A DNA stretch of 64,000 nt from the NCBI GenBank assembly GCA_002633005.1, contig NMRA01000175.1:528916-592915 (forward strand), read 5' to 3'. Below the pieces are notes generated by a model, which worked only from the letters and a program-made list of their open reading frames with translations, had not been told where the DNA came from and searched no databases. Origin of the DNA: Phoronis australis. Lineage: Eukaryota; Phoronida; Phoronidae. Both the position numbers and the translations under genes were made by a program. Of this stretch, positions 13,201 through 22,546 are shown one piece after another (position 1 is the stretch's first letter; the number at the start of each line of letters is the position of its first letter).

Positions 13201-16200
13201 CAAAAATGGCCACTAGCTGGTGCAAAGTACCTTGATTCCATCCAAAAATTGGAGGATAGTGTCATCTCACCAATAGATGCCCATATTCAAAGTTTTGTGA
13301 AAATCTGTTGAGGACCTTTGAAGATACAGAGGTAAACGAAAAACTAAAATTGCCACCAGGGGACATACCAGCAGTTAGATCCATCCCAAAATCATCGTCG
13401 TCCGTTGCCAACATCATATAAACATGCTTCTTAAATTAAGTAAAGATCCTGCAAACAGTTTATATAAGGTCAAAGCTTACAGAGCTGTTAGCCAAATTGA
13501 ATCTTCCGCTTAGCTTGTGCACTCCCCAAAATTCACTGTCCTTTCATTCACCGAGTCGCCATACGATTGAGTTAACGAGATGTACATAGCATGGAAATAT
13601 GTCGCCGCAGAAAATGAAGACAAAACGCATTTTTGATGCTAAAGGAGTAGCACATCTGCGTACATACGACCGTTGATAACGTTATGACAAATACACAGTC
13701 ACTGCACAGCGTCCGACGACTCGGACACAGCAAGTCGTACAAAAAATATATTAAATCCTCGCCCAAATTCATTCATTTCATTAGTAATATGTTTTGCTAT
13801 TTTGATCTTGTGCTCACAGCACGCTTTAGCCAGACACCTGATTTGTATTCTCTATTCATTAGAACTTTGGTTTCTTTCAGTCTCCCTAGTACGGGCTTCG
13901 GCATGTATTGTGTACTACAATGTACTCTTGAATTCCTCCCCTGACCCAGTTTCAGTAGATTCATTCCCATACTTAACAAAATTACTAATAATTAAGTTAA
14001 TTATGCATTGCCAATTCAATTGACATTGCGAGTGAATGTTAAGTAGCTAACATGTATCGAATATGTTGACCAAACACAGGTTTGCACTGAATAACCTTTT
14101 CACGACTCGTAACAGTAGCACCTTTTTCTCGGCTTCAGCAAATCGACTTAATTTTAACTTATGAACACAAGTTCTCAAAAGTGGCAGGTTGAATTTCATT
14201 GAAAGTTTCCAATTTTAATATTTATCACCATTCTCAAAAATGCTGTTATGATCTTCCTTTTAAACGCCTAGTTTTTGCGTACCATAAGATTGGACTTACG
14301 TTTTGCACGTTAATTTGGCATGGAAATAAAACAAAAGTGTCAATAGGGGTCACCACAGCAGTTGCACCCATCTAGAAATGAAAATCATCTGTGGTTTTCT
14401 CATAAGGAACATGTTTTCCAATTTTCATAATAATCCTATGAGCATTTCCTCAAATGAAGAGACGGCAAAAACATACAAAAATGGCCACTAGGTTGTCCAA
14501 AATATTTCGAATCCATCTGAAAACAAAAAGGTGTAGTCCTCTCCATAATGGAAATTTATTTGTCGAATTTGAAGAAAATTCCTCTAGGGGGCACAGTGGT
14601 ATTTGGGTTAGTCCGAGACTATTCATCATCTGTCGTCAGCTCCACAGCAACAAATCTGCTAAATTTTACAATAAGCTCCTTCAAAGGGTTACAAAGATAT
14701 CACCGCCAAATTTTACGGAAATCTATCACAGAACATTGAAGGTACAGAGACAAATGTGAAAACTAAAATCGCCACTATAAGCTTCATAGGATAACATTTG
14801 AAAAATCTCATTAAAATCATGCAAGGGTCTAGGAGATAAAGCAGCAGATGCTGGATACCGAAACAAAGATAACAGCAATATGTGTCCACATATGCATATA
14901 ATGTGGGTGCAGCTTTGCAACCTGTCCCACTGCATTCTCCATACAAGAGGAGGCAGTGTGGCCTGGTTGATAAGTGCCCGCTTTCTTTACTCGAGGTCGT
15001 GGGTTCGAGTCCCACCAGGTGACACTGCTAAACCCTTGAGCCAGGTTTCTAGCTCCTCAGCTTGGTTTTAGCCATATATCAATAAAGCATAAAAATATTT
15101 CCAGGTGATCAGTGCAATGGGCCCACATGCGAGGCCTGCGCACGTCTGGTACAACGTGTATCAGACCGCCTGCAATTATTTGTTTTATACATATGTATAT
15201 AATGTGGGTGCAACTTTGCAACCTGTCCCACTGCATTCTCCATACAAGACTGCAGAATGCTGCTTGCCACCCACTATGCACCACAAGGCAAGATGGCCAA
15301 GATGCAACATTAAACTGTGTTCAGACCCACTAAACCTGGTTGTAAATTTTTCTGTAACTGTTAAGTAATCATTATTATTCACCCAGGCACTAAAACCTGT
15401 TGTAACCTTAGTGTTAGTCTGCGGTTTCCGTCGCTAGTCATTAGTGATGTCACTTTCCGCTTCCTCCCAATTAGTCCCCAGGTGCACAAACTGAATTTCA
15501 TAATAAATTTTGCTGCTGTGAAGCTGTCATCATCTCCCGAGAGATGTCCTAAAGAATTTAGGAAATGGCGTGTGAGCGCGTCACGAGCATACTGTTTTCA
15601 AAACGATGACAGACTTTTCTTTGTTACAAAAGAGAATTGTGCAAAAAAATTACTTCTATTAGATTGTTAATGTCCCCAATACACTATATATATACTACAA
15701 GGTATGACACTCACGACAAGGAATTCCATGGGTACTTCACTTCAGCCGTCCATATCAAATACAAAACTCAATAAATTTACACATAACAGGGGTTCAGCAA
15801 GCCATGAACAATTGTTCTTTCTTCTGATAGCATTTACAGTGTCCTGCTCCATGGGTTCACAACAAAATCATGATCAAAACACAAAATCCTTCCCAAGAAG
15901 CCGATACGTACTGTCAATGTGTCCCACGCAAGTCAGTATGGAATTATCTGATGAGTTACGGATGGACGGCAATTGCCAGTTTATCACGAAAGGTTACAAA
16001 ATGGTTTGGCTAAGTGTGGAGTTATTGATATCGTGACCTTCCGTGATAAATCAGCAATTTCTGTTGGGCACATTGACAGTACGCATCAGCTTTTTGGGAA
16101 GATTTTTGTGCTTTGACCCAGTTTGATCACGAATTTGTTGTGAACTCGCTGGAGCAGGACACCATAAATGCTATTGCTCATGGTTTGTTGAACCTGTTTG

Positions 16201-17034
16201 GTGTAAATTTATTGAGTTTTGTGTTTGATATGGATGTCTGAAGTGAAGCACTCGTGGAATTCAAAGCATCATACCTTGTAGTATATAGTGTATTGGAAAC
16301 GATCAGAAGCTGAGGACGCCTGTGCCTTATGGCTGTGCTTCACAACAAGGTGACGACCAGAGCTACCTGGGCTTTGTGAAATTTCAGGGTTGTTGTAATT
16401 GCCAAGATTGCCTGACTTCGGGAATCGAACCAGCGACCCCGATTTAACAGGCGAGCCTGTTAACCATTCAGCTTATAGCCCGTTAGCGAGTGGCTAAAAG
16501 AGGCTCATATATGAGTCACGACCGGAATCACTTTCACAACATTCCCCTCCCCCTTTCCTATGAACAAGCGCGTCAGCTGCCAGGTGAACATTTACATTAT
16601 GACTGTACACATACTTTACATAATGCTTGTATTATAGTACAGGCTGTGCATGCACCTTACACTTAAGGGTCTAACGGAGCTCAAAAAACAGTGGTAACTA
16701 GCTGAATTTTTACGACAGTCTTCATTCAGCTAGTTGGCTGGCTACCTCTAGTACTACTAGACAGTCGAGCCTAGACTCAAAAATAGAGAATAGAATCGAA
16801 TCGACCTCTCGTCCGAGTCGACAGGTGCAACAGTGGCGTTTGTTTACCGACTACTAACTACGCAAGCCGGGCTGGTTAGCTAACTAACTATACCTTCAAC
16901 TGCTCTGCAGGAGCACATTGGAGATTTAATAGTGGCATATATAACAAATAAATAATTAAACTCTCAACTAAATTTGGAAAAATACCTTCCGAGGCCAGTG
17001 CGAGACAACAAACGACCAAAGCTATTGCCGACAT
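1283..17034 (-). CDS. Secreted papain-family cysteine protease, counting factor associated protein D-like (10 coding exons)
   Basis: A lysosomal or digestive peptidase of family C1A. I joined exons at GT-AG sites in matching phase: 17034-16986, 11788-11594, 10455-10286, 9795-9543, 7552-7357, 7035-6842, 4057-3966, 3602-3444, 2693-2504 and 1467-1283, giving 560 aa. Residues 1-17 form a signal peptide. Residues about 35-225 match the N-terminal extension typical of counting-factor-associated protein D relatives ([35 protein letters not shown]). Residues about 255-320 are an I29-type propeptide, and the mature enzyme starts near Leu343 (LPDQIDWR). The catalytic residues are all present: Gln361 and Cys367 in CGSCWSFG, His508 in LDHAV and Asn528 in VKNSW. 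Frames join without a break, so the gene looks functional. Introns carry a satellite, a foldback element and a LINE remnant. The family call is from recognised motifs; splice junctions are inferred. Confidence 0.92.
2144..2290 (+). repeat. Dispersed repeat, copy 1 of a family also at 50480-50610 and 48720-48860
   Basis: It shares blocks with the other copies: a 'ccacatagtctcaac'-like start, 'actcagataagaagtgat'-like, 'aattcgttattccttgag'-like, and 'gcataaaacgacaca'-like. The copy at 48720-48860 is in the opposite orientation. It is intronic in the protease gene. No coding capacity is visible. Confidence 0.5.
4282..4330 (+). other. Exon-like 49-bp segment on the strand opposite the protease gene
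   Basis: It is bounded by an acceptor (tcatcag) and a strong donor (CAG|GTAAGT) and encodes [17 protein letters not shown], a cysteine-containing peptide. No partner exons are visible on this strand, so it may be chance or a captured exon fragment. Confidence 0.2.
4877..5030 (+). repeat. Tandem repeat, about 30 bp x 5
   Basis: The unit centres on 'atttggtatgcaagaaagtc' with starts near 4878, 4911, 4941, 4971 and 5001. It is imperfect and lies in a protease intron. Confidence 0.7.
5990..6175 (+). repeat. Dispersed AT-rich repeat related to 12060-12500
   Basis: Both start with 'aaaaacactg(t/c)tacagtttt', continue with T-runs and 'ataaaag(t/g)cctga', and end with similar AT-rich sequence. Function unknown. 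Confidence 0.4.
7960..8950 (+). mobile_element. LINE remnant: RNase H domain and zinc-binding tail
   Basis: This is the 3' part of a non-LTR retrotransposon lying antisense in a protease intron. CYTDGSKL near 8020, [15 protein letters not shown] near 8140 and [14 protein letters not shown] near 8215 are in one or neighbouring frames. Then comes [14 protein letters not shown] near 8360. Together these supply the Asp-Glu-Asp-Asp set of an RNase H fold. Near 8600-8720 a Cys/His-rich stretch ([21 protein letters not shown]) resembles the tail found after RNase H in such elements. Frameshifts (for example near 8115) and stops break it, and no reverse transcriptase remains. Confidence 0.8.
9345..9476 (-). 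mobile_element. Half copy of the CATGxGCGCACCCAG MITE family
   Basis: Read on the minus strand, it begins with the terminal CATGTGCACACCCAG and continues with 'ggggctcccccatttggcg' and 'gtgggcaaaaaggtccgcct' like the full copies at 28848 and 32976. The distal part is missing or diverged. Confidence 0.65.
12060..12500 (+). repeat. Dispersed AT-rich repeat related to 5990-6175
   Basis: It resembles the segment at 5990 by the shared 'aaaaacactgctacagtttt' start and the AT-rich sequence that follows. It lies in intron 1 of the protease gene. Confidence 0.35.
12783..13075 (+). repeat. Satellite of four 74-78 bp units, each with a strong hairpin
   Basis: Each unit contains 'tataactggaccc', an 8-base loop and 'gggtccagttata', a perfect 13-bp stem, followed by 'tttatatagacagaccc' and 'ggcaggtcaacc'. 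The loops vary (atcgcgac, attacgac, gttacgat) while the stem is kept. It lies in intron 1 of the protease gene. Confidence 0.9.
14880..15250 (+). repeat. Direct repeats of about 65 bp flanking a tRNA-like SINE
   Basis: Two nearly identical segments (14885-14947 and 15187-15249) share 'atataatgtgggtgca', 'ctttgcaacctgtcccactg' and 'cattctccatacaaga'. They are spaced 302 bp, and the tRNA-like segment lies between them. Confidence 0.75.
14952..15031 (+). mobile_element. tRNA-derived SINE or tRNA-like segment
   Basis: An A-box-like 'tggcctggttgataagtg' is followed about 35 bp later by a B box (ggttcgagtcc, 15002-15012). The ends 'ggcagtgtggcctgg' and 'ccaggtgacactgc' can pair as an acceptor-like stem. 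I do not assign a functional tRNA. Confidence 0.6.
15673..16300. mobile_element. 628-bp foldback (long inverted-repeat) element
   Basis: The left end 'ccaatacactatatatatac' and the right end (reverse complement 'ccaatacactatatactaca') start two arms of about 300 bp. These stay alignable through 'catatcaaatacaaaactca', 'gtgtcctgctcca' and 'tactgtcaatgtg' to a centre near 15985. The arms are imperfect. No transposase is present. It sits in intron 1 of the protease gene, so the pre-mRNA would contain a long hairpin. Confidence 0.88.
16395..16492 (-). mobile_element. tRNA-derived SINE or tRNA-like segment
   Basis: On the minus strand 'taagctgaatggttaacagg' resembles an A box, and GGTTCGATTCC (16421-16431) is a B box, with tRNA-like spacing. 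Outside it the sequence is diverged, so a pseudo-tRNA head of a SINE is more likely than an active tRNA gene. Confidence 0.55.
16986..17034 (-). CDS. First coding exon of the cysteine protease (signal peptide)
   Basis: The ATG at 17034 begins [16 protein letters not shown] followed by a GT donor (GAAG|GTATTT) with one base of the next codon left. The exon at 11788 begins with two bases completing a glycine (G|GT), so the phases fit and the hydrophobic leader runs into GLVSGA, a plausible signal-peptidase region. The intron would be 5.2 kb. This is an inference from phase, leader quality and promoter context; a transcript would settle it. Confidence 0.75.
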
Positions 17035-17072
17035 CTTGGAAGCTTTGTGAGTGGCACATGATCGTCATATGA

Positions 17073-17080
17073 CTTTTATA
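17073..17080 (-). promoter_or_regulatory. TATA box of the cysteine protease gene
   Basis: On the minus strand this reads TATAAAAG. An initiator-like TCACAA has its A at 17048, 32 bases after the first T of the TATA box, which is the usual spacing. The ATG follows at 17034, so the 5' leader would be only about 14 nt. Confidence 0.5.
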
Positions 17081-17710
17081 CAACATATAGCGCACTCTCC
17101 TGGACATAATTTGAGTTATTGTAGACTGCATGATGAAGACTGGTTCCGAGAAACTCATTTCCAAGATAGATACATCGATAGATAAACGTTTATTCAAAGT
17201 CGGGTCAAGGGTTAAAAAATGACAACAAGTGCTATTTACCGAAAACTATATAAACAAAAACAAGAAGTTATAAAACTATAAAAACACGTAAAATAAAAAC
17301 CTACGGGCTCAGGCCTGAGAAATGTCGACCATTAGCGCTAACACAAGTACCATTGTGGGATGACACAGCATACATCAAAAGAATTACATTAACATGTGGC
17401 ACTAAGAAAGTTTATTACTTGTAGTTTAAAGTCTTGAACATCTGAAATACATCTGACCCTGTTAGAGAGGGACTGATCTGAATTCGTCGGTGTGGCATAA
17501 AGAGTTGTAACCGTGAGTTCTTGTGTTAAAAACTGATTACTTAGAGTTCTCTTGATGCGAAGATCGTGAGAATTTTCTTTGAAATTGAAAACGTCTCCAA
17601 GGCAACATGGGGCAAATGAAGTGAGTAGGCCTATGTTTGAAAACTTCAGTGCATAGCTGTTACCGGCCCGTTGCGACTTTTCGGCCGCTATGCATCCATG
17701 CAGTTCTGGC

Positions 17711-17948
17711 TGAAACAAAATAATTGCTCTATAACCCTTGACAACCCTCAAAGGTTTGGAGGAAAATTTGAAAACTCCTTTCAAGGCAAGCATGACTTAC
17801 GCTTTTACAACTGTGGGAAAAGCCGATCCTGACCCAATGAGGACCATAATAATGGATTCTTGATTCCTGCCTTTATTTTTGATTAACACCAATGATGACG
17901 GAATGAGGATTGGTTGATATCTTCAAAACAGGGTTAATAGGATATAAA
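17711..17948 (+). repeat. Dispersed repeat, copy 1 (copy 2 at 41745-42005)
   Basis: It shares 'ccctcaaaggtttggaggaa', 'actcctttcaa', 'aactgtgggaaaag', 'gattcctgccttta' and 'catcaaaaca'-like blocks with copy 2, which lies in an AP-1 mu intron. The 134-codon frame at 17389-17793 overlaps this repeat and is not supported as a gene. Confidence 0.65.
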
Positions 17949-18559
17949 CCTAGCGTGTGGTTCACGGCCATAAGCTGAATGTTTCATAGTGTATTTGGCG
18001 TGTGCAAACACCGAGCTGTCTTTACGAAGTGTCACAGCTTTGAGGGTTGCGGCAACTCCGGCGTTATGACTTCGTCTATCCGATGCTCTAGGTCTGTCGT
18101 CAAGAACTGCTTATCAGCTTGTAAGGAACACTGATCTAAGGTTCTATTGCGAGGTGAGCGGGCTTCACGACTTCACGGCAATCAAACACTGGCTAAATAA
18201 ATTGATATCGCAGACTAAAACTGGTGACTTTCGAACAACTTGGCATTTGGAATTCTCTACATTCAAATCCGCACACGATGCCGGGTAATTTTCAGGGCAA
18301 GATATGCGCACTTTATCTACAGAGTTACTATACAGAAATGCATAAATTAAAAAACTGATGTTAAGATAAAAATGACATATGATTACGAATGTAAAGAAAT
18401 GTAAATAAGTTATTTTACATGTATACAGTTTTATCGACTCACACAAATAGATCTTATATTAAAAACAGATTTTGATAATATTTCGAATAAAACCTTATTT
18501 TCATTTGGGTTGAATTATTTACATCTATATAGAAAAAATAATTTTGTTATGCATTTGAG

Positions 18560-20165
18560 GAATATCAGAATATTTTTGTAAACATTGGGTTATTGTACGA
18601 GTGTCTAGAAAAGCTGTACCCTCTGCTCCTTGCATACCTCACAAGCAAAGAAAATATGAGCATTTGTTTGGGTGTCTCTAGAGGAACACAGAGGTGAAAT
18701 GTTATTAAAATTAGGTCTAAATTTGTCGTTGTTTNAAAAATAGTCCGCATCTTAATGTGTATAGGATTATTTCAAGGTTGTAAGGAAGTTGGAATGATGT
18801 CAATGGGACTGGCAACTCTTGGGTTGTGCTACGCAGTTTTAAATTATTTTTGAGAGTGACGATTGAAGTGCTCTCTTTTATTTTGGATGGTAAGGAATTT
18901 CAGTTGCCAATGCAAGTTAATATCGTAGATCTCGTAAAGGATTGGCTGAGGGAAGATGGTATAGTGTATATACACGTATTACATTGTCGCAGTCCTGGCC
19001 TTGTGTTAAGTCTTCTGTTAGAGTCAATTGAGGATTTTGTTTGAATAATTGTTCATGTTGTTTAAGGCTTTCAATGTATACATGGGCAGGTGGAGTTTAC
19101 GACGGGTTGCTAGTTTGCTCCAGTTGAGACTGTTTAGAACCTTGATTGTACAGTTGAGATTTTAAAGATGTCTTGAAGTATGGGGGAAGTTCCTACATAT
19201 GGGTAGAGTGTAAGCATTACAACTGGAGCTTGATATAATCCAAAGGGTCCTTTTCTGGGCTGTCTGGAGTTTCTTAGTGTTGCCAAAACCCCAAGTTGAA
19301 ATTGGTCGTAGTTTAAATGTGGGAGGACAAGTGAATTATACATTAACTTGAAAGCTGAGAGAGGAAGATAAAATTTCAATTCCTAAATGAGTCCACCGAG
19401 TTTATTCAGTTTGTTTGAAATGAGGTTTATGTGTTTATGTGGGGGGGCACCACGAGACGTTTTTGTCAACGGCACCAAGGAAAAGGAAATCGTCCAAGTG
19501 ACTGGTTATTTTGGTATTTATATAAACGGTGGAAATAAAGCATTTTTATCTTTCTTTTGGGAGTAGTGGAAGATCATTCATTTACTTTTTGATGTATTAT
19601 TTGACTCGCTGTTCACGGAAAACCAGACTGAAATAGATTCAAGGTGACTGTTGATCGTGGCTGATTGTTGTAAAGTGTGTTGGGAAGATTCAGAGGGTGT
19701 GACGAGACAAGTGTCGTCAGCATAAAGAAGTGTATCCATGGGAGAATACGGGAGATCATTGATGTAACTTAAAAAGAAAAGTAGGCCAAGGACAGAACCT
19801 TGGGGAACTCCGGTAGATACTGGTAAGCAACTTGTGTTTGGATATTTTTTCTATAATTTTCGAAATTGTGGGGAGAATAGTAGTGGGTCTATAATTGCCA
19901 TGGTGATCTGGGTTCAAATGATACTGATTAAAAATAGGGATTTTCCTTTTGCAATCTTGACAACATCTGGAAATATCGATATCGGTGTGCAAGCATTGGT
20001 TAATGGTGGTCGTGAGAGGTTCAATTATAAAAGAACTGCTCATTTTGATAATTTTGGATAAGTTGTCGTGAAAAGTGCTATTTATTTGCGTCCATTTCCC
20101 TTATAATATGTTGTACAAATTTATTATTTACGTGTTTGAAAGACATTTCATTTGGCTGGGAAGAT
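18560..20165 (-). mobile_element. Degenerate CR1/Jockey-like LINE reverse transcriptase
   Basis: In broken frames on the minus strand I read HGNYRPTTILPTISKIIEKI (about 19830-19900), then directly VSTGVPQGSVLGLLFF, YINDLPYSP and LLYADDTCLV (about 19690-19830), then LVLPHLNY (about 19300). The sequence between the IIEK block and TGVPQGS, part of the palm, is missing, so there is an internal deletion besides frameshifts. It is a dead copy. An N lies at 18735. Confidence 0.85.
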
Positions 20166-20274
20166 AGCCTTTGAAACTCTTGTTGATTCAGAAAGAGAGT
20201 GGGCCGATTTGGGTAAAGTAGATGTTGACTAAACTTGCCACTTCGGGTAGGTCACTGGTTTTAGTCTTATGTGA

Positions 20275-20385
20275 ACGACATTCTGGGGTACCTTCGGTCT
20301 CGGTCGATACGCGGAATAATGTCTCGTGGGATATTACTTCATCAACGCCACTCTCGGTACGTTTTGTCTATGTATATATTCTACA
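20275..20385 (+). repeat. Short inverted-repeat element, copy 1 (relative at 32335-32470)
   Basis: It contains 'cgccactctcggtacgtttt' (20345-20364), the reverse complement of 'aaaacgtaccgagagtggcg' in the copy at 32361-32380. It also shares 'atacgcggaataa' and 'gatattact'. This is a non-autonomous element without coding sequence. Confidence 0.6.
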
Positions 20386-20913
20386 TTTTGTCAAACAATA
20401 GAATCCTTCAGAGGATTTGGATCGCCTCATTTAGTGTCAAAATTATTTTTTTTACGTTACAGATATTTTAAAACGCAACGAAAAATACATGCGTAAGGCG
20501 TGGGTGTTAATTCACAATTCACACGTTCACAACGACGATACTGATTACCTCAATTACAAAGAGAGTAAATTGGCATGGCACTGTTCGACTGATGAGAAAC
20601 TTTATAGCAAAAGCCATGTCTGTTCGTAAAAAGTTAATTAACATTTAAGATATCTGATTTTTGTATATCAATGATATCTACAAGGCTAGCCTCTGAGGCT
20701 TGGAATTCTTTTCTTGAATGTGACGTACGTATTTACTACATACAAAAACAATGTCAATGTAAGGAGAATTATTGGAGTCGGAAACTGAGACTTCTTCCAC
20801 ATGTAGCAGATCAGATAAACTGCGATTGTCATGAATGTGAATCGTGATACATTTCCTTTATGACGTCACCTACAGAATTTAATGGCAGATTATACATGTA
20901 CGTTAGGGTAAGT

Positions 20914-21170
20914 CCTGGAGCCCGTTCCAATAAAATTGACTTAGCAAAGACAAAGCTTAAATTTCAGTCCATTTAACTTAAACTTGTTTCAAGACCGTTT
21001 AAACAAAGCTAAGAGATCCTAAATTTGACTTAAGTTTTTGACATAATTTTTATGTTAATTTTGACTGTCTTACCATTACTAGTGCCGGATATGGAAGTTT
21101 CAAAGTTTAGAAGAATCTTAGACTTAAGTCAAAAACGAACTTAATCATTTTCTTGGAACGGGTCCCTGAT
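20914..21170. mobile_element. MITE with GGxxCCGTTCCAA termini, copy 1
   Basis: The left end is 'ggagcccgttccaa' and the right end 'ttggaacgggtccc', with internal 'gacttaagtcaaaa' and 'gttaattttgactgtctta'. A relative is at 52773-53001. It lies upstream of the rolling stone-like gene. Confidence 0.8.
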
Positions 21171-21319
21171 TTACAACGCTTTTTAATTTGTTACAGTAAA
21201 ATAATCTTTTCCAAGCAAAACACTTCGTTACGCTCTGAAGATTAAAAGGAATTTGACAAACAGTGGTTACAGTCACGTGATGATCATGGCTTAATTTCTC
21301 TTTTTAACTGTAATTTCAG

Positions 21320-21355
21320 GTCCAAGGAAAGTTCATGTGACCTGGCTCTGTTCAA
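21320..21355 (+). promoter_or_regulatory. 5' leader segment with splice acceptor and start-stop uORF
   Basis: 'taatttcag|GTCC' at 21319/21320 is a good acceptor, suggesting a noncoding exon upstream. In this leader ATG-TGA (21335-21340) is a start codon followed directly by a stop, in frame with and 21 nt before the main ATG. Confidence 0.5.
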
Positions 21356-22546
21356 ATGTATTGTTTTGACAACATCCGCCGGCGCAAGTTTCTATTTTAC
21401 TTTGATGGTTCCAACGACAGTTTTGTAAAGTGCGCGTGGCCAATCAACGTGAATTGTTTCTTGATTTACCGTGGAGTCGTAGCCCTTTATGTGCTCACAC
21501 TTTTCTTACTAGAGCCAATTTTAGTTGTCAAGGTTTACGAATTGCCTGGTGAAGTTGCGTGGAAGTGTTTTGCACACTTCGAAGTGTGGCATAACGGTGT
21601 TGTAGTCTTGTATTTTATGGTGGCGTTTATTACGCAACTTTACAGATTTAAAATCAAGAAAAACGAGATATCTCCAAAGGAAAGTCTCAACAGTGGTAGC
21701 AGTGAAGGAAACTTCCACGCGAATAGTTTAAAGGTTACCTTGCCGAGGTCTTCAGCAGAAACCACTCTCAGGTCGAGTGTTATCGACACAAAAAAGATGG
21801 CAGATGAAAACTCGATCCATTCTCACCTAGTATTTAATCTTCCGCATGACACACTAAAGTGGTACAATAAAACACGATGGGTTCTTCTAAACATTTCATT
21901 CAATGCCGGAATATTGCTAGTGACTATATTTTGGGTGACGTTCTTTTTAATCAAGCCGGCGAAAAAGAAATTTCATTTCGTAGACTTCCACCGGAACATA
22001 ATCGGGTTTAGTCTACTCATATTGGAGATGGGACTTATATCACATCCTGTGTACATTGAACATTTCTGGCACACCAGTGTATTTGGTTGTATTTACTTTG
22101 CTTTTGTCACCACATATGTATTCAACGGCGGAACTGATCTACACGGCGATAATAGAGTGGACATGATTGACCCTAATAACATGGGACTCGTTGCAGCGTT
22201 CTTAGCATGCAATATGTTACTGGGACTCTTAAACCAGGTCCTAGCTGTCGTGCTGGTTACCTTAAGAAAAAAAGTCGCCTTACAGTTTTGTACTGCACAC
22301 TCAGAGGAAATGGTGAAAGTCACCGTCAAAGCGGATATTTCGCAACTATGTCAACCGGGTAAAAATGCCTACAGTGACGCCTACTTTGAGAGAAACTTTC
22401 AGCAAACGGTAGCCAGTCATGGTGGTAAAAAGAAAGGCGATCTCAAAGCCAGCACATGTTCGTTAAACCCGACAATACTGAAACACCAAGTCAGCGGCTT
22501 GGGAGGTCTCAACACTGCTGAGTCACATTCATCAAGACTTTCTTAA
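21356..22546 (+). CDS. Rolling stone-like multi-pass membrane protein
   Basis: A 396-aa protein in a single coding exon. Six hydrophobic segments are visible near residues 34-58, 79-97, 174-198, 213-230, 238-256 and 276-302, with a hydrophilic loop at 98-170 and a polar C-terminal tail after 303. The block LKWYNKTRWVLLNISFNAGILLVTIFW, followed by HFWHTSVFGCIYF and YVFNGGTDLHGDN, follows the pattern of the rolling stone family (named for a Drosophila myoblast-fusion protein). The biochemical role of that family is unclear. The start is the first in-frame ATG after an upstream stop (TGA at 21338). No neighbour helps to assign function. Confidence 0.75.
   Translation: MYCFDNIRRRKFLFYFDGSNDSFVKCAWPINVNCFLIYRGVVALYVLTLFLLEPILVVKVYELPGEVAWKCFAHFEVWHNGVVVLYFMVAFITQLYRFKIKKNEISPKESLNSGSSEGNFHANSLKVTLPRSSAETTLRSSVIDTKKMADENSIHSHLVFNLPHDTLKWYNKTRWVLLNISFNAGILLVTIFWVTFFLIKPAKKKFHFVDFHRNIIGFSLLILEMGLISHPVYIEHFWHTSVFGCIYFAFVTTYVFNGGTDLHGDNRVDMIDPNNMGLVAAFLACNMLLGLLNQVLAVVLVTLRKKVALQFCTAHSEEMVKVTVKADISQLCQPGKNAYSDAYFERNFQQTVASHGGKKKGDLKASTCSLNPTILKHQVSGLGGLNTAESHSSRLS

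Noticed and set aside
15704-16036. 110-codon plus-strand frame
   Set aside because: It lies within the left arm and centre of the foldback element and has no recognisable motif.
17389-17793. 134-codon minus-strand frame
   Set aside because: It overlaps a dispersed repeat with a relative at 41745 that is not open in the same frame; no recognisable motif.
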